Origin: Ochrobactrum sp. RH2CCR150
GTDB taxonomy: Bacteria > Pseudomonadota > Alphaproteobacteria > Rhizobiales > Rhizobiaceae
Assembly (NCBI GenBank): GCA_014138095.1
Contig: JACGXE010000002.1
Location: forward strand, 682,001 to 746,000
Direction of reading: 5' to 3'
Length of the DNA: 64,000 nucleotides
This document shows, one piece after another, positions 43,237 to 51,215 of the stretch. The notes beneath the pieces are model-generated. The model saw only the letters and a list, made by a program, of their open reading frames with translations, had not been told where the DNA came from and did not search any database. Each line of letters begins with the position of its first letter. The first letter of the stretch is position 1. The position numbers were made by a program, and so were the translations under genes.

Positions 43237-45596
43237 ACATGACTATCGCATCTGATCTGTCTCGTGATCTCGCACTTGCCTATATCGCTGCCGATATCCC
43301 GGTTTTCCCATGTCGGGCGAAAGACGAGGAAACCAACGAATTTGACGAAGAAACGGGCGAAATTGTTGTTCTGAAAGCCAAAACGCCGCTTTTAAGTAAC
43401 GGGTTTAAGGGCGCCACGAAAAACCTCCGCGTGACGAATATTCTTTGGGATCGCAATCCGGGCGCTATGGTTGGCATCCCGACCGGCGAACAGTTGGGCG
43501 CGTGGGTGCTCGACGTCGATGTGCATAAGGATGAGAACGGCGAGATTATCGACGGGTTCGAGACGCTAGCCGTCCTTGAAGATAAGTTCGGCCCGCTCCC
43601 GAGAACCGCAACCGCTCGCACTGCTGGCGGCGGAGAGCATCGTTATTTCAAATATGTGCCGGGCGTTCGCAACCGTGGCAGACTTGGCGCTGGGCTGGAT
43701 GTTCGTGGATCGGGTGGGTACGTCGTCGCTCCCGGTAGTATGATGGAAGATGGGCGTACCTACAAATGGGTGGACTATTCCGGCCCTGGGCTGCCTCCTT
43801 TAGCAGATGCCCCGCAATGGCTGCTGGACCTCGTTTTGCCAAAGGCGCCCGCATCGACCGGTGCGGATTACACCTATGACCGCGGGAGCAACGACGCTTA
43901 TATCGATCGCGCAATTCAACTGGAGTTAGAAGAAACTGCGTCTGTGCCGATGGGTGCTGGGCGCAATAATCGTTTGAACGCGGCAGCGTTTTCTCTGGGC
44001 ACTCTTGTCGGCGCTGGCGCTTTGCCAGAACATGAGGCGCGTCAATTGTTGCAGGATGTTGCGCGTGGGTGGGGCCGTGACTGGGTCAAGTGCTGCAAGA
44101 CAATCGAAAACGGCCTGTCTGCTGGTATGCGCCAACCACGACAAATTCCTGAACGGTCATTCTACGATGATGACAGCACTCCACCGGTTAGCGTGACCGG
44201 ACTTATTGAGAAATATCGCAATCGTCACGACGACGATGTAACTGATGGCGACCACCCAGCGGGTGCAGACGAGGCGGTTCCAGAGGCCGACGACGACGAT
44301 GTTCCTGACTACAAGCTGGAAGCTGTCGCCGATCTGGAAAGTCTGACATATCCGGGCGGGTTGGTTGAAGACATGATTGACTGGATTGTATCAAGCGCGG
44401 AACAGCCATCACGCACGCTTGCCATGGCCGCTGTGTTGCCATTGCTGGCGTCGTTGGCTGGTGCTCGATATTCGACAGGTTCTCGCGATACACGTCCAAA
44501 CCTATACACCGTTGCACTGGCGGAATCGGGCTTCGGTAAAGAGCACGCCCGATCGCAGATCAAGCGTATACTCATGGCCGATCAAGGCATATTCGATGCT
44601 TATAGCGGCCCCGCGCGGATAATGTCAGCGTCGGCGTTGCGTGAGGTGCTGGAAAAACATCCATCGGTTAACTGCCAGATCGATGAATTTGGCGGCTTCA
44701 TACGCGATATCACAGACCGAAAGGCAGGCAGTCATCAGCGGGCAATTTCGACGGACCTGCGAGACTATTACTCGGCGTCGTCAACATTTTTCGAAGGCGC
44801 GGCCTATCGCGGTGTTCCTCCGAAGAGAATTTATAACCCCACGCTATGCATTCACGGCACTTCGACACCGGAACAATTTTGGTCAGCCCTCAGTAGCGCA
44901 AGTGCCGAGGACGGACTGCTGCCGCGCCTTATCCTATTCCATGTTACAGGCGAAAAGCCTGACGCTTTAAAACCGTCCCGTGATGTTCGCGAGGTGCCGT
45001 ATCTTCTGATGGAGCGCATGTCATCGGTTGCCGGCATTAATGTGGCCGCCAAACGGGGCAATCTGTCTGGGATGAATATACAGGTGCCTGCTTATGGAGA
45101 AAACAAACCGTACATCGTTCAATGGACACCAGACGCGACAGCTCTTTTCAGGTCCGTCAAGGATTCGATTGACGCTCGAGAAAAGCTGCTGGCGTCAGAA
45201 GCCCGACCGTTTGCACGACGCATCATTGAAAACGCGATCAAACTTGCGCTGATCGTTGCGGTTGGGAAAGACCCAACGGAACCGGTTATAACCGAAACCG
45301 ATTTTGAATGGGCTTCATGTGTAGCTTGGACGTGCGCAGCAACAATGATCGCTGAGGTGACAGAGCGATTGGCCGACAATGACCGTGAGGCGAACTATAA
45401 GCGCATCGTGGGGCTAATCCGCAAGGCAGGCACCAAAGGCATCACGGAAAGCCGCCTGTTCGATCGTTGCAAAGCAATCGAGGGACGTCGCCGGGAAGAG
45501 ATATTGAAGGAGCTCTTTCACACTGGGAAGGTGATAAAACAGGAGGCAAAATCCAAGCGAGGGCGACCTGCAAATCGGCTTGTCTGGATGGACTGA
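43233..45596 (+). CDS. Bifunctional primase-polymerase / ATPase replication protein
   Basis: 787 residues. N-terminal prim-pol domain (about 10-215) with GAWVLDVDVHKDENG as the D-x-D metal site and GGGEHRYFKYVPG as the later His strand. The C-terminal half resembles DUF3987-type helicase/ATPases: TLAMAAVLPLLASLAGARYS, a P-loop-like AESGFGKEHAR, NCQIDEFGGF, and a C-terminal winged helix (GTKGITESRLFDRCKAIEGR). It probably starts phage DNA replication. A terminator follows after 5 bases. Confidence 0.87.
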   Translation: MNMTIASDLSRDLALAYIAADIPVFPCRAKDEETNEFDEETGEIVVLKAKTPLLSNGFKGATKNLRVTNILWDRNPGAMVGIPTGEQLGAWVLDVDVHKDENGEIIDGFETLAVLEDKFGPLPRTATARTAGGGEHRYFKYVPGVRNRGRLGAGLDVRGSGGYVVAPGSMMEDGRTYKWVDYSGPGLPPLADAPQWLLDLVLPKAPASTGADYTYDRGSNDAYIDRAIQLELEETASVPMGAGRNNRLNAAAFSLGTLVGAGALPEHEARQLLQDVARGWGRDWVKCCKTIENGLSAGMRQPRQIPERSFYDDDSTPPVSVTGLIEKYRNRHDDDVTDGDHPAGADEAVPEADDDDVPDYKLEAVADLESLTYPGGLVEDMIDWIVSSAEQPSRTLAMAAVLPLLASLAGARYSTGSRDTRPNLYTVALAESGFGKEHARSQIKRILMADQGIFDAYSGPARIMSASALREVLEKHPSVNCQIDEFGGFIRDITDRKAGSHQRAISTDLRDYYSASSTFFEGAAYRGVPPKRIYNPTLCIHGTSTPEQFWSALSSASAEDGLLPRLILFHVTGEKPDALKPSRDVREVPYLLMERMSSVAGINVAAKRGNLSGMNIQVPAYGENKPYIVQWTPDATALFRSVKDSIDAREKLLASEARPFARRIIENAIKLALIVAVGKDPTEPVITETDFEWASCVAWTCAATMIAEVTERLADNDREANYKRIVGLIRKAGTKGITESRLFDRCKAIEGRRREEILKELFHTGKVIKQEAKSKRGRPANRLVWMD

Positions 45597-45600
45597 CATG

Positions 45601-45630
45601 ACGGGGCTTCGGCCCCGTTTTTTTGTTTTT
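45601..45630 (+). terminator. Rho-independent terminator
   Basis: ACGGGGC-TTCG-GCCCCGT followed by TTTTTTGTTTTT. It closes the early rightward operon after the primase gene. Confidence 0.93.
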
Positions 45631-45997
45631 AATAGGACGATTAAAAACCATCCACCGCGGCAATTCTGTCCATGGATTAAATTCGACCGCCGAATTCTGT
45701 CCCGGATTTTAATCGGTTCTGGATGGATAAAAATCAGGTCAAAAAGATCAATGAAATCAATGGTTTGAACTCTCTATATATATTAAAATCCATTCATCAA
45801 CGTATTATATAATAAGTACCTTTTTAGATAGATTCATGGGGTCTGTATATAAAGGGGTTGCAGAATGGACAATTAATGCGACCGCGGTTTTTCGGTAATT
45901 CATTTTCTGCCTGTCCATTAACACGACATTTATTGAGACGTTCCACACTCCTCTTGCCGCTACCAACGGCATACCGCAATCAACACGAGGAGCTCAC
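45631..45997. other. AT-rich control region with repeats (candidate origin or late control)
   Basis: Imperfect direct repeats of about 30 bases (45655-45686 and 45687-45716) share AATTCTGTCC and GGATT...ATT. Then a strongly AT-rich stretch (45765-45835) and an inverted repeat TGGACA (45866-45871) / TGTCCA (45912-45917). No gene. Position after the primase fits a replication origin or the start of a separate transcription unit. Confidence 0.5.
45982..45992 (+). promoter_or_regulatory. Start-associated sequence
   Basis: AACACGAGGAG 5 bases before ATG 45998; upstream TGCCG-loop-CGGCA stem (about 45954-45972). Confidence 0.75.
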
Positions 45998-46504
45998 ATG
46001 GCACGCAGCCGCACACGCGCGCCTTCGTCTACCGCACCGTCTACTACCACACAGATCACACGCATCAACGGCGCCCGCGTCAAGATTACCACCAAGGATG
46101 GGACGGTGACGACCAAGCCCGCCTTACCGCTCGAATGGGAATTACAGGCGGCACAGGTTTCCACATTGCGCCGCCTACCACAGTACCAGCGCCAGTTCTT
46201 GCTGGCCGGTGACATGAACGCCAGCAAGCGAGGGCCAAGAGCTCAGGCTCAGGCAATTGCGACGGGAATGACCAGCGGTGAACCCGACCTTCGGATCTAC
46301 GGAGAATACGGTCGCCTGCTGCTGATTGAGAACAAGGTCGGGCAGGGAAGACTGTCACCAGCCCAGAAAGACCGCCACGCAGCGCTGGAGAGGCTTGGCT
46401 ACACGGTTCTAGTCATTCGGGCCACGACGACGACAGAAGCCGCTGACAAGGCCGTTATGGCGGTTCTGGAGTGGCTTACACAAGAGAAGGGGAAAGCAGC
46501 ATGA
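45998..46504 (+). CDS. VRR-NUC-type nuclease, 168 aa
   Basis: After a Ser/Thr-rich basic N-terminus, GEPDLRIYGEYGRLLLIENK (about 90-109), then LSPAQKDRHAALERLGYTVL and VIRATTTTEA give the PD-(D/E)XK VRR-NUC pattern (P-D, E-x-K, Q). A structure-specific or junction nuclease is likely. ATGA overlap with the next gene. Ends KGKAA. Confidence 0.75.
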   Translation: MARSRTRAPSSTAPSTTTQITRINGARVKITTKDGTVTTKPALPLEWELQAAQVSTLRRLPQYQRQFLLAGDMNASKRGPRAQAQAIATGMTSGEPDLRIYGEYGRLLLIENKVGQGRLSPAQKDRHAALERLGYTVLVIRATTTTEAADKAVMAVLEWLTQEKGKAA

Positions 46505-47418
46505 AGAACATGAGACACGGATCGCTCGCAGAGCAGTTAAAGGCGCTTATGACGTATCGCAACCGCCCAGAAGGTCAGCGAGAACCGTTGCAGACGAATT
46601 GGTCTGTTGCGCCTGGTGCGAATGACAATGACCCGGAGGAAGTTGCCGACATGCGTTATGAGCGGGACTGGCGACAAACACCGTCAGTGCAAGCCATCAT
46701 GCAGAGTGTAGCTACTGATGATATCGAGAAGAACGAGCGTGGACAGATCATCCGCATAGGTAAGCTGCGGTTCAGTGACGGTAACCAGACTGAAGTTGGA
46801 TATGTCCTCGGCATCGACGGTGAAGTTATTCAGGCCGACATACGCATGCCAGCGGGTGCCATGCTCGGCATGAAAGATAAACCAGATCGTGCGTCGGGTG
46901 GCGGAGCTGATCCGAAGGATACCAAGGCCAGCAATCACTATTTCGAAGATATGCTTGGAACACTGCCGCATCGATATATTCCATCCGGCAAGCGCCGAAA
47001 TGGTACGGATTACAGCGCTGAAGAATCCGCCCGTATTCTCGCTGAGGCTTACGCAAATACCGACATGGAGAAGGTTACCTATACTCGATATCCAAAGGGG
47101 CTTCCGTGTGGGTCGCCAAAGGCGGCGGACAGTTTCCTCGGTATGCGCAAGACAACGTGTGCCGGAGGAGGAGATGAATCGTGGGAAGATACACTGTCTG
47201 CAATGATCGATCGCGACTTTTGGTTTGAAGCGCTTCAAGAGTTGAAGGATAGGGACCGCGACGTTCTGGATACTGCACTTGAGGCGGCGAATTACACGGA
47301 TGTCGGTATAGCAGCAGGGCAGTCTCGCCATTATGCCGACAAGCGCAGCGGTGGGCGTAAAGCACTGCTTGCTGCCAACGACAATCTAGCGGCTGCAATA
47401 AAAAAATATGCTGCGTAG
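46501..47418 (+). CDS. Hypothetical protein with tmRNA-tag-like C-terminus, 305 aa
   Basis: Contains G-A-N-D-N-D-P near residue 40 and ends L-A-A-N-D-N-L-A-A-A-I-K-K-Y-A-A. The last 60 residues (DRDVLDTALEAANYTDVGIA then RHYADKRSGGRKALLAAND) look like a region-4-type helix-turn-helix, so it may be a late transcription regulator located before the packaging genes. The rest is not recognisable. Confidence 0.6.
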   Translation: MKNMRHGSLAEQLKALMTYRNRPEGQREPLQTNWSVAPGANDNDPEEVADMRYERDWRQTPSVQAIMQSVATDDIEKNERGQIIRIGKLRFSDGNQTEVGYVLGIDGEVIQADIRMPAGAMLGMKDKPDRASGGGADPKDTKASNHYFEDMLGTLPHRYIPSGKRRNGTDYSAEESARILAEAYANTDMEKVTYTRYPKGLPCGSPKAADSFLGMRKTTCAGGGDESWEDTLSAMIDRDFWFEALQELKDRDRDVLDTALEAANYTDVGIAAGQSRHYADKRSGGRKALLAANDNLAAAIKKYAA

Positions 47419-47696
47419 GTAGGTATTCCGCGATCTCGTGCGGAGTATAGTGAAGGGGTTCAACCGCTATGCGGTTGCCCCGCACTGTTCCGTGCGCGAG
47501 GCGACGGACGCTCGGTCATGTTGCAGTTGGGTGCAACCGCTGAACCGGGCGTAACTTTCCAAAACAGCGCCCAAACCTCTGCTGTCGGCTTGTCCGGTAT
47601 TATGTCTGGGCCTTCTCAATCCAGCGCCGTTTCTCCTCCGGCTGCTGGTTCGGCGGGTTGAGCCTATTGCGGTAGGCTCCCCGCCATCTGAATTCA
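47419..47696. other. Non-coding region with hairpins before the packaging genes (possible cos)
   Basis: No convincing gene, though frame 47419-47661 is open. Strong stem CAACCGC-TAT-GCGGTTG inside GGGG...CCCC at 47455-47481, and GGCGGG-TT-GAGCCTA-loop-TAGGCTC-CCCGCC at 47652-47685. HK97-like phages carry cos close to the HNH and terminase genes, so this is a candidate. Confidence 0.45.
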
Positions 47697-47773
47697 TGCG
47701 GAGTGGAGAAGTGGTCATCTCGTCTGGCTCATAACCAGAAGATCGTCGGTTCGAATCCGACCTGCCGCAACCA
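47697..47773 (+). tRNA. tRNA-Met-like gene (anticodon CAT), phage-encoded
   Basis: D arm GAGA-loop-TCTC, U8, anticodon stem TCTGG/CCAGA with loop CTCATAA, T arm GTCGG-TTCGAAT-CCGAC, and encoded CCA. The acceptor pairs TGCGG with CCGCA but is imperfect near the T arm, with one extra base on the 3' side (CTGCCGCA). Could be functional, modified to read ATA, or decaying. Confidence 0.72.
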
Positions 47774-47789
47774 ATTCAAACAGGACCAC

Positions 47790-48101
47790 ATGGCCAGACG
47801 TGACCAGCGTAGCGCCGAAGCTGCTGCGTACAGAAAGATGTACAAGACTTCGAGATGGACGAAGCTACGGCAACGTCACTTGGATGCGTCGCCATTGTGC
47901 GTCTACTGCTTGCGGTGCGACGAGGTAGAGGAGGCAAAGGTGGTTGACCACATCCGACCCCACAAGGGAAGCGAATATCTGTTCTTCGATCCAGACAACC
48001 TCCAAAGCCTCTGCGCGCCATGCCATGACCGCGTGAAAAGCCGCGAAGAGCTCGGTCAGACGGTGGTGACGTTCGGAGTTGACGGATACCCAATAGAATA
48101 A
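47790..48101 (+). CDS. HNH endonuclease (packaging-associated)
   Basis: 103 residues: YKTSRWTKLRQRHLDASPLC with CVYC, then VVDHIRPHKGSEYLFFDPDN and LQSLCAPCHDRVKSREE, the HNH core with two C-x-x-C pairs. HK97 gp74-like proteins in this place work with terminase to cut DNA at cos. The ATG at 47790 starts the conserved part; the in-frame extension upstream overlaps the tRNA. Confidence 0.85.
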   Translation: MARRDQRSAEAAAYRKMYKTSRWTKLRQRHLDASPLCVYCLRCDEVEEAKVVDHIRPHKGSEYLFFDPDNLQSLCAPCHDRVKSREELGQTVVTFGVDGYPIE

Positions 48102-48132
48102 CCATGCAATTCTCGACCTCTTGCATGGTTCA

Positions 48133-48157
48133 GGCGGGTGAGCTTCGGCTCCCCGCC
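48133..48157 (+). terminator. Hairpin after the HNH gene
   Basis: GGCGGG-T-GAGC-TTCG-GCTC-CCCGCC followed by TCTTTC. Same stem sequence as the hairpin at 47652-47685. Weak terminator or processing site. Confidence 0.55.
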
Positions 48158-48190
48158 TCTTTCATATGAGGTCGGCAAGGAGTCGAGACC

Positions 48191-49066
48191 TTGGACATCA
48201 TGAATTTATTAGATTGGCAAGTGCCAGCGAATGATAACGAGCGTCGCTGTGAACAGTGCGATGCCCTGTTGGATGGGCCATCATCAAAACGGTATTGTGG
48301 GAAAGCATGTTCGTCGAAGGCCTATCGGCTTCGCGATAAAGAGAACGGCAAGCATCCCAATGACGGCGCACCAGAGCATGTTTGCGAGCATTGCGGCGAT
48401 TCATTCAGACGAAGGAAAGATAAGAATAACGCGGCGCGCTTCTGTTCACGAGAATGCGGGTTTGCAGCAGGTTCCAACCTGTCTGTAAGGCAGCGATACG
48501 CCGAAGCCATATCATCGCTGCAAGTATCATTCACTGTAAAGCGTAGCATATGCAGTGAGTGCGGCAAGCGTTTCGATACGCAGAACATTTCAGTATCATT
48601 CTGTTCCCAAGAGTGCCGGGGCAATTGGGCAAGAAGCCGCGCTATTCAAGCACGATCGGTGCGAGTTGACATAGACCGAAGCGAGCGAGAGTGCCCGGAG
48701 TGCGGTAAGAGGTTCATCCCTGAATACGGTAGAGCGCACGCCAAATATTGTTCGGACAAGTGCTCATGGAAAAACAACAAGCGACGGAGCAAGGCACGCC
48801 GTAGAGCCAGAACAAGAGGTGCGACCAACGACAACTTCGATCCAATCGAAATATTAAAGCGCGATCGTTGGCGCTGCCAGCTTTGCGGAACGAAGACGCC
48901 GCGACGTCTGCGCGGATCGACAGATCCCCGGGCTCCGGAGTTGGACCACATTATTCCGCTGGCGATGGGCGGAAGCCATACACGCGCGAACACTCAATGT
49001 GCATGCAGGCAATGCAATGGGGCTAAAGGCGCAAAAATTGCAGGGCAGATGAGATTGTTCGGATAG
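48191..49066 (+). CDS. HNH protein with four zinc-finger repeats
   Basis: 291 residues. Four C-x-x-C...C-x(3-4)-C units follow each other: CEQCDALL..YCGKAC (about 17-37), CEHCGDSF..FCSREC, CSECGKRF..FCSQEC and CPECGKRF..YCSDKC (to about 195). Then a basic linker with A-T-N-D-N and an HNH domain (CQLCGTKT, LDHIIPLAMGGSHTRANTQC). V-P-A-N-D-N is near the N-terminus. TTG 48191 lies 8 bases after AAGGAG; ATG 48200 is the alternative. Probably DNA cleavage at a defined site before terminase. Confidence 0.8.
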   Translation: MDIMNLLDWQVPANDNERRCEQCDALLDGPSSKRYCGKACSSKAYRLRDKENGKHPNDGAPEHVCEHCGDSFRRRKDKNNAARFCSRECGFAAGSNLSVRQRYAEAISSLQVSFTVKRSICSECGKRFDTQNISVSFCSQECRGNWARSRAIQARSVRVDIDRSERECPECGKRFIPEYGRAHAKYCSDKCSWKNNKRRSKARRRARTRGATNDNFDPIEILKRDRWRCQLCGTKTPRRLRGSTDPRAPELDHIIPLAMGGSHTRANTQCACRQCNGAKGAKIAGQMRLFG

Positions 49067-49162
49067 GCCATGGGGGCCTTCGAAGTCTGGGCTTCCCTCC
49101 TCCCGGACCGTCGGGGGAATCGACTTATAGCGCTAATACAGTTTTTTCTATGAGGACATTCT

Positions 49163-49627
49163 ATGGCCAAGCGTAAGGCGCGTATTGATAGCGCCACTGA
49201 GGCCGTGCGCGTGATGTCGAAGGCAATGGCTGAAATTCAGGCGCCAGAAAACGTGCCGCTAGACAAGGCTGATCTGCCTTTTTTCAACAACGTTATTGCC
49301 GAATACGCCCGGTCTGAGTGGACATCACATCAGCTCGAGATCGCAGCAATGCTCGCGCGCACAATGGCCGATCTGGTTCGGGAGCAAGCATTACTGCGAA
49401 ACGAGGGCGGAATAGCCTACTCGGAAAAGGGAACTCCGGTGGCCAATCCGCGAAAGAGTATCGTTCAGATGCATGCATCTTCGATCCTCTCATTTAGGCG
49501 ATCGCTGTCTCTTCACGCGCGTGCGCAAGCGGGAGAGGCAAGAGACGTTGCCAAACGTAGAGGCGCGGCAAAAGAGATCGAGAGTGACAACCCACTTGGT
49601 GATGGCTTGTTAGCTACGCCGGATTGA
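49163..49627 (+). CDS. Terminase small subunit (P27-like)
   Basis: 154 residues directly before the large subunit. ADLPFFNNVIAEYARSEWTS then QLEIAAMLARTMADLVREQA and a Ser/Leu-rich helix (SILSFRRSLSLHARAQ) fit the phage terminase small-subunit pattern: DNA binding and regulation of packaging. Order and size support the call more than any single motif. Confidence 0.78.
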   Translation: MAKRKARIDSATEAVRVMSKAMAEIQAPENVPLDKADLPFFNNVIAEYARSEWTSHQLEIAAMLARTMADLVREQALLRNEGGIAYSEKGTPVANPRKSIVQMHASSILSFRRSLSLHARAQAGEARDVAKRRGAAKEIESDNPLGDGLLATPD

Positions 49628-49632
49628 AGTGA

Positions 49633-51207
49633 ATGGCAAAAAAGAAGCTGACGCGCGGTGAAAGTGTAATATCTTTTATCGAGCGATATTGCATTGTCCC
49701 CGAAGGGACACTGCTGGGAAAGCCGGTTAAACTCCTTCAATTTCAGAAGCGTTTTATTCTTGACGTTTACGACAACTCTCAAGGAACCTCGCGCGCTTAC
49801 CTGTCGATTGCCAGAAAGAACGGCAAGACGGCAATTATTGCTTGTTTGCTTCTGGCTCACATCGTGGGCCCAGAAGCTTATAAGAATAGCCGCATTATTT
49901 CTGGCGCCAGATCCAGAAAGCAGGCCGCTGAGGTTTTTAATTATGCATCCAAAATGGTCTGGATGTCGCCAGTCCTCAGTAAGCTAGCCAAATGCGTTCC
50001 GTCGAGTAAAACCATTCTTGGATATGCCAAGAATGTCGAATATCAGGCTATTTCTGCCGAAGCCGCCACGGCTCACGGCGGGTCGCCAATTCTGGCTATC
50101 CTCGATGAGGTCGGGCAGGTTAAGGGTCCGACAGATAGCTTTGTCGAGGCCATAGAAACTTCGCAGGGGGCATATGAAGGAAAGGCGTTATTAATCGCCA
50201 TTTCCACGCAGGCTGCCACAGATAACGATCTATTTAGCCGATGGATTGACGATGCGGAGAAGTCAAGAGACCCGCGCATTGTCAGCCATGTCTATACGGC
50301 GTCGAAGGACTGCAACCTTCTCGATGAGAAGGAATGGGCCGCAGCCAACCCCGCACTCGGAATATTTAAAGCTGTCAGTGACGTCAGAGACTTTGCGGCC
50401 AGAGCGTCGCGCGCTCCTGACGTTGAAAACAGCTTTCGGTGGCTGCACCTGAATCAGCGCATCGATGCTTCGGCGCCTCTGGTTTCGCCGGCGATATGGC
50501 GCGCATGTAATGCGCCAGTGGACGATTTTGGTGATGCGCCGGTTTTTGGCGGTCTCGATCTGTCGGAAGTATCCGATTTGACTTCCCTGGTGCTGATGGC
50601 GCCAAAATTCGCGGACGGTGAAACGGTTTGGCATGTGAAGCCAACGTTCTGGCTGCCTGGTGATGGCCTTTTTGATAGGGCGAAGGCCGATAGAGTACCG
50701 TATGACGTTTGGCACAAACAGGGCTTTCTGGAAACGACGCCGGGACCGACGATTGATTATGAGTATGTCGCCGTAAAGCTGAAAGGCTTTTTCGACGAAT
50801 ACAACATCAAGAAAATCGCCTTTGATAGATGGCGCTGGCGGCATTTAAAACCTTGGCTTTCCAAGGTCGGGTTTGAAGATGACCAGTTAGAGGGCGATGC
50901 AGCGGTATTTGAGCCGTTTGGGCAGGGATATGCGTCTATGACGCCCGCGTTGCATGATTTGGTTGGCCACATTCTGAATAAGCGCATTGCACATGGCGAT
51001 CATCCGCTGCTGACGTCCTGCATGTTAAACACGGCCGTCAAGATGGACCCGTCGGGCAATAAGAAGCTGGATAAAAGCAAGGCACGCGGGCGCATTGATG
51101 GTGCTGTGGCGCTCGCGATGGCGACAGCAATGGCTGGTACCTATGAAGGCTTGGCCACAGCCGACATCGACGACTTCGTCAACAACATGATCACTATAAC
51201 CTGGTAG
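49633..51207 (+). CDS. Terminase large subunit (HK97 family)
   Basis: 524 residues. ATPase: Walker A in YLSIARKNGKTAIIACLLLA (about 55-75) and Walker B ILAILDEVGQVKG. Nuclease domain: FGGLDLSEVSDLTSLVLMAP and the last Asp in GRIDGAVALAMATAMAG. Packages DNA into proheads. Confidence 0.95.
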   Translation: MAKKKLTRGESVISFIERYCIVPEGTLLGKPVKLLQFQKRFILDVYDNSQGTSRAYLSIARKNGKTAIIACLLLAHIVGPEAYKNSRIISGARSRKQAAEVFNYASKMVWMSPVLSKLAKCVPSSKTILGYAKNVEYQAISAEAATAHGGSPILAILDEVGQVKGPTDSFVEAIETSQGAYEGKALLIAISTQAATDNDLFSRWIDDAEKSRDPRIVSHVYTASKDCNLLDEKEWAAANPALGIFKAVSDVRDFAARASRAPDVENSFRWLHLNQRIDASAPLVSPAIWRACNAPVDDFGDAPVFGGLDLSEVSDLTSLVLMAPKFADGETVWHVKPTFWLPGDGLFDRAKADRVPYDVWHKQGFLETTPGPTIDYEYVAVKLKGFFDEYNIKKIAFDRWRWRHLKPWLSKVGFEDDQLEGDAAVFEPFGQGYASMTPALHDLVGHILNKRIAHGDHPLLTSCMLNTAVKMDPSGNKKLDKSKARGRIDGAVALAMATAMAGTYEGLATADIDDFVNNMITITW

Positions 51208-51215
51208 GAGTGCCC

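Noticed and set aside
45655..45716. CRISPR-like repeats
   Set aside because: Only two adjacent, imperfect copies without spacers or cas genes; the Cas4-like gene at 35195 is a phage nuclease.
47419..47661. Rightward open frame following the 305-aa protein in the same frame
   Set aside because: Only a late ATG (47518) without a ribosome site; composition Ala/Ser/Pro-rich. Could be read-through but no evidence.
47467..47718. Leftward 83-residue frame over the region before the packaging genes
   Set aside because: It overlaps the tRNA and hairpins, is Ser/Arg-rich and has no ribosome site.
24449..49066. A-N-D-N copies as a dispersed DNA repeat
   Set aside because: Synonymous codons and flanking sequence vary between copies, which points to a protein-level motif.
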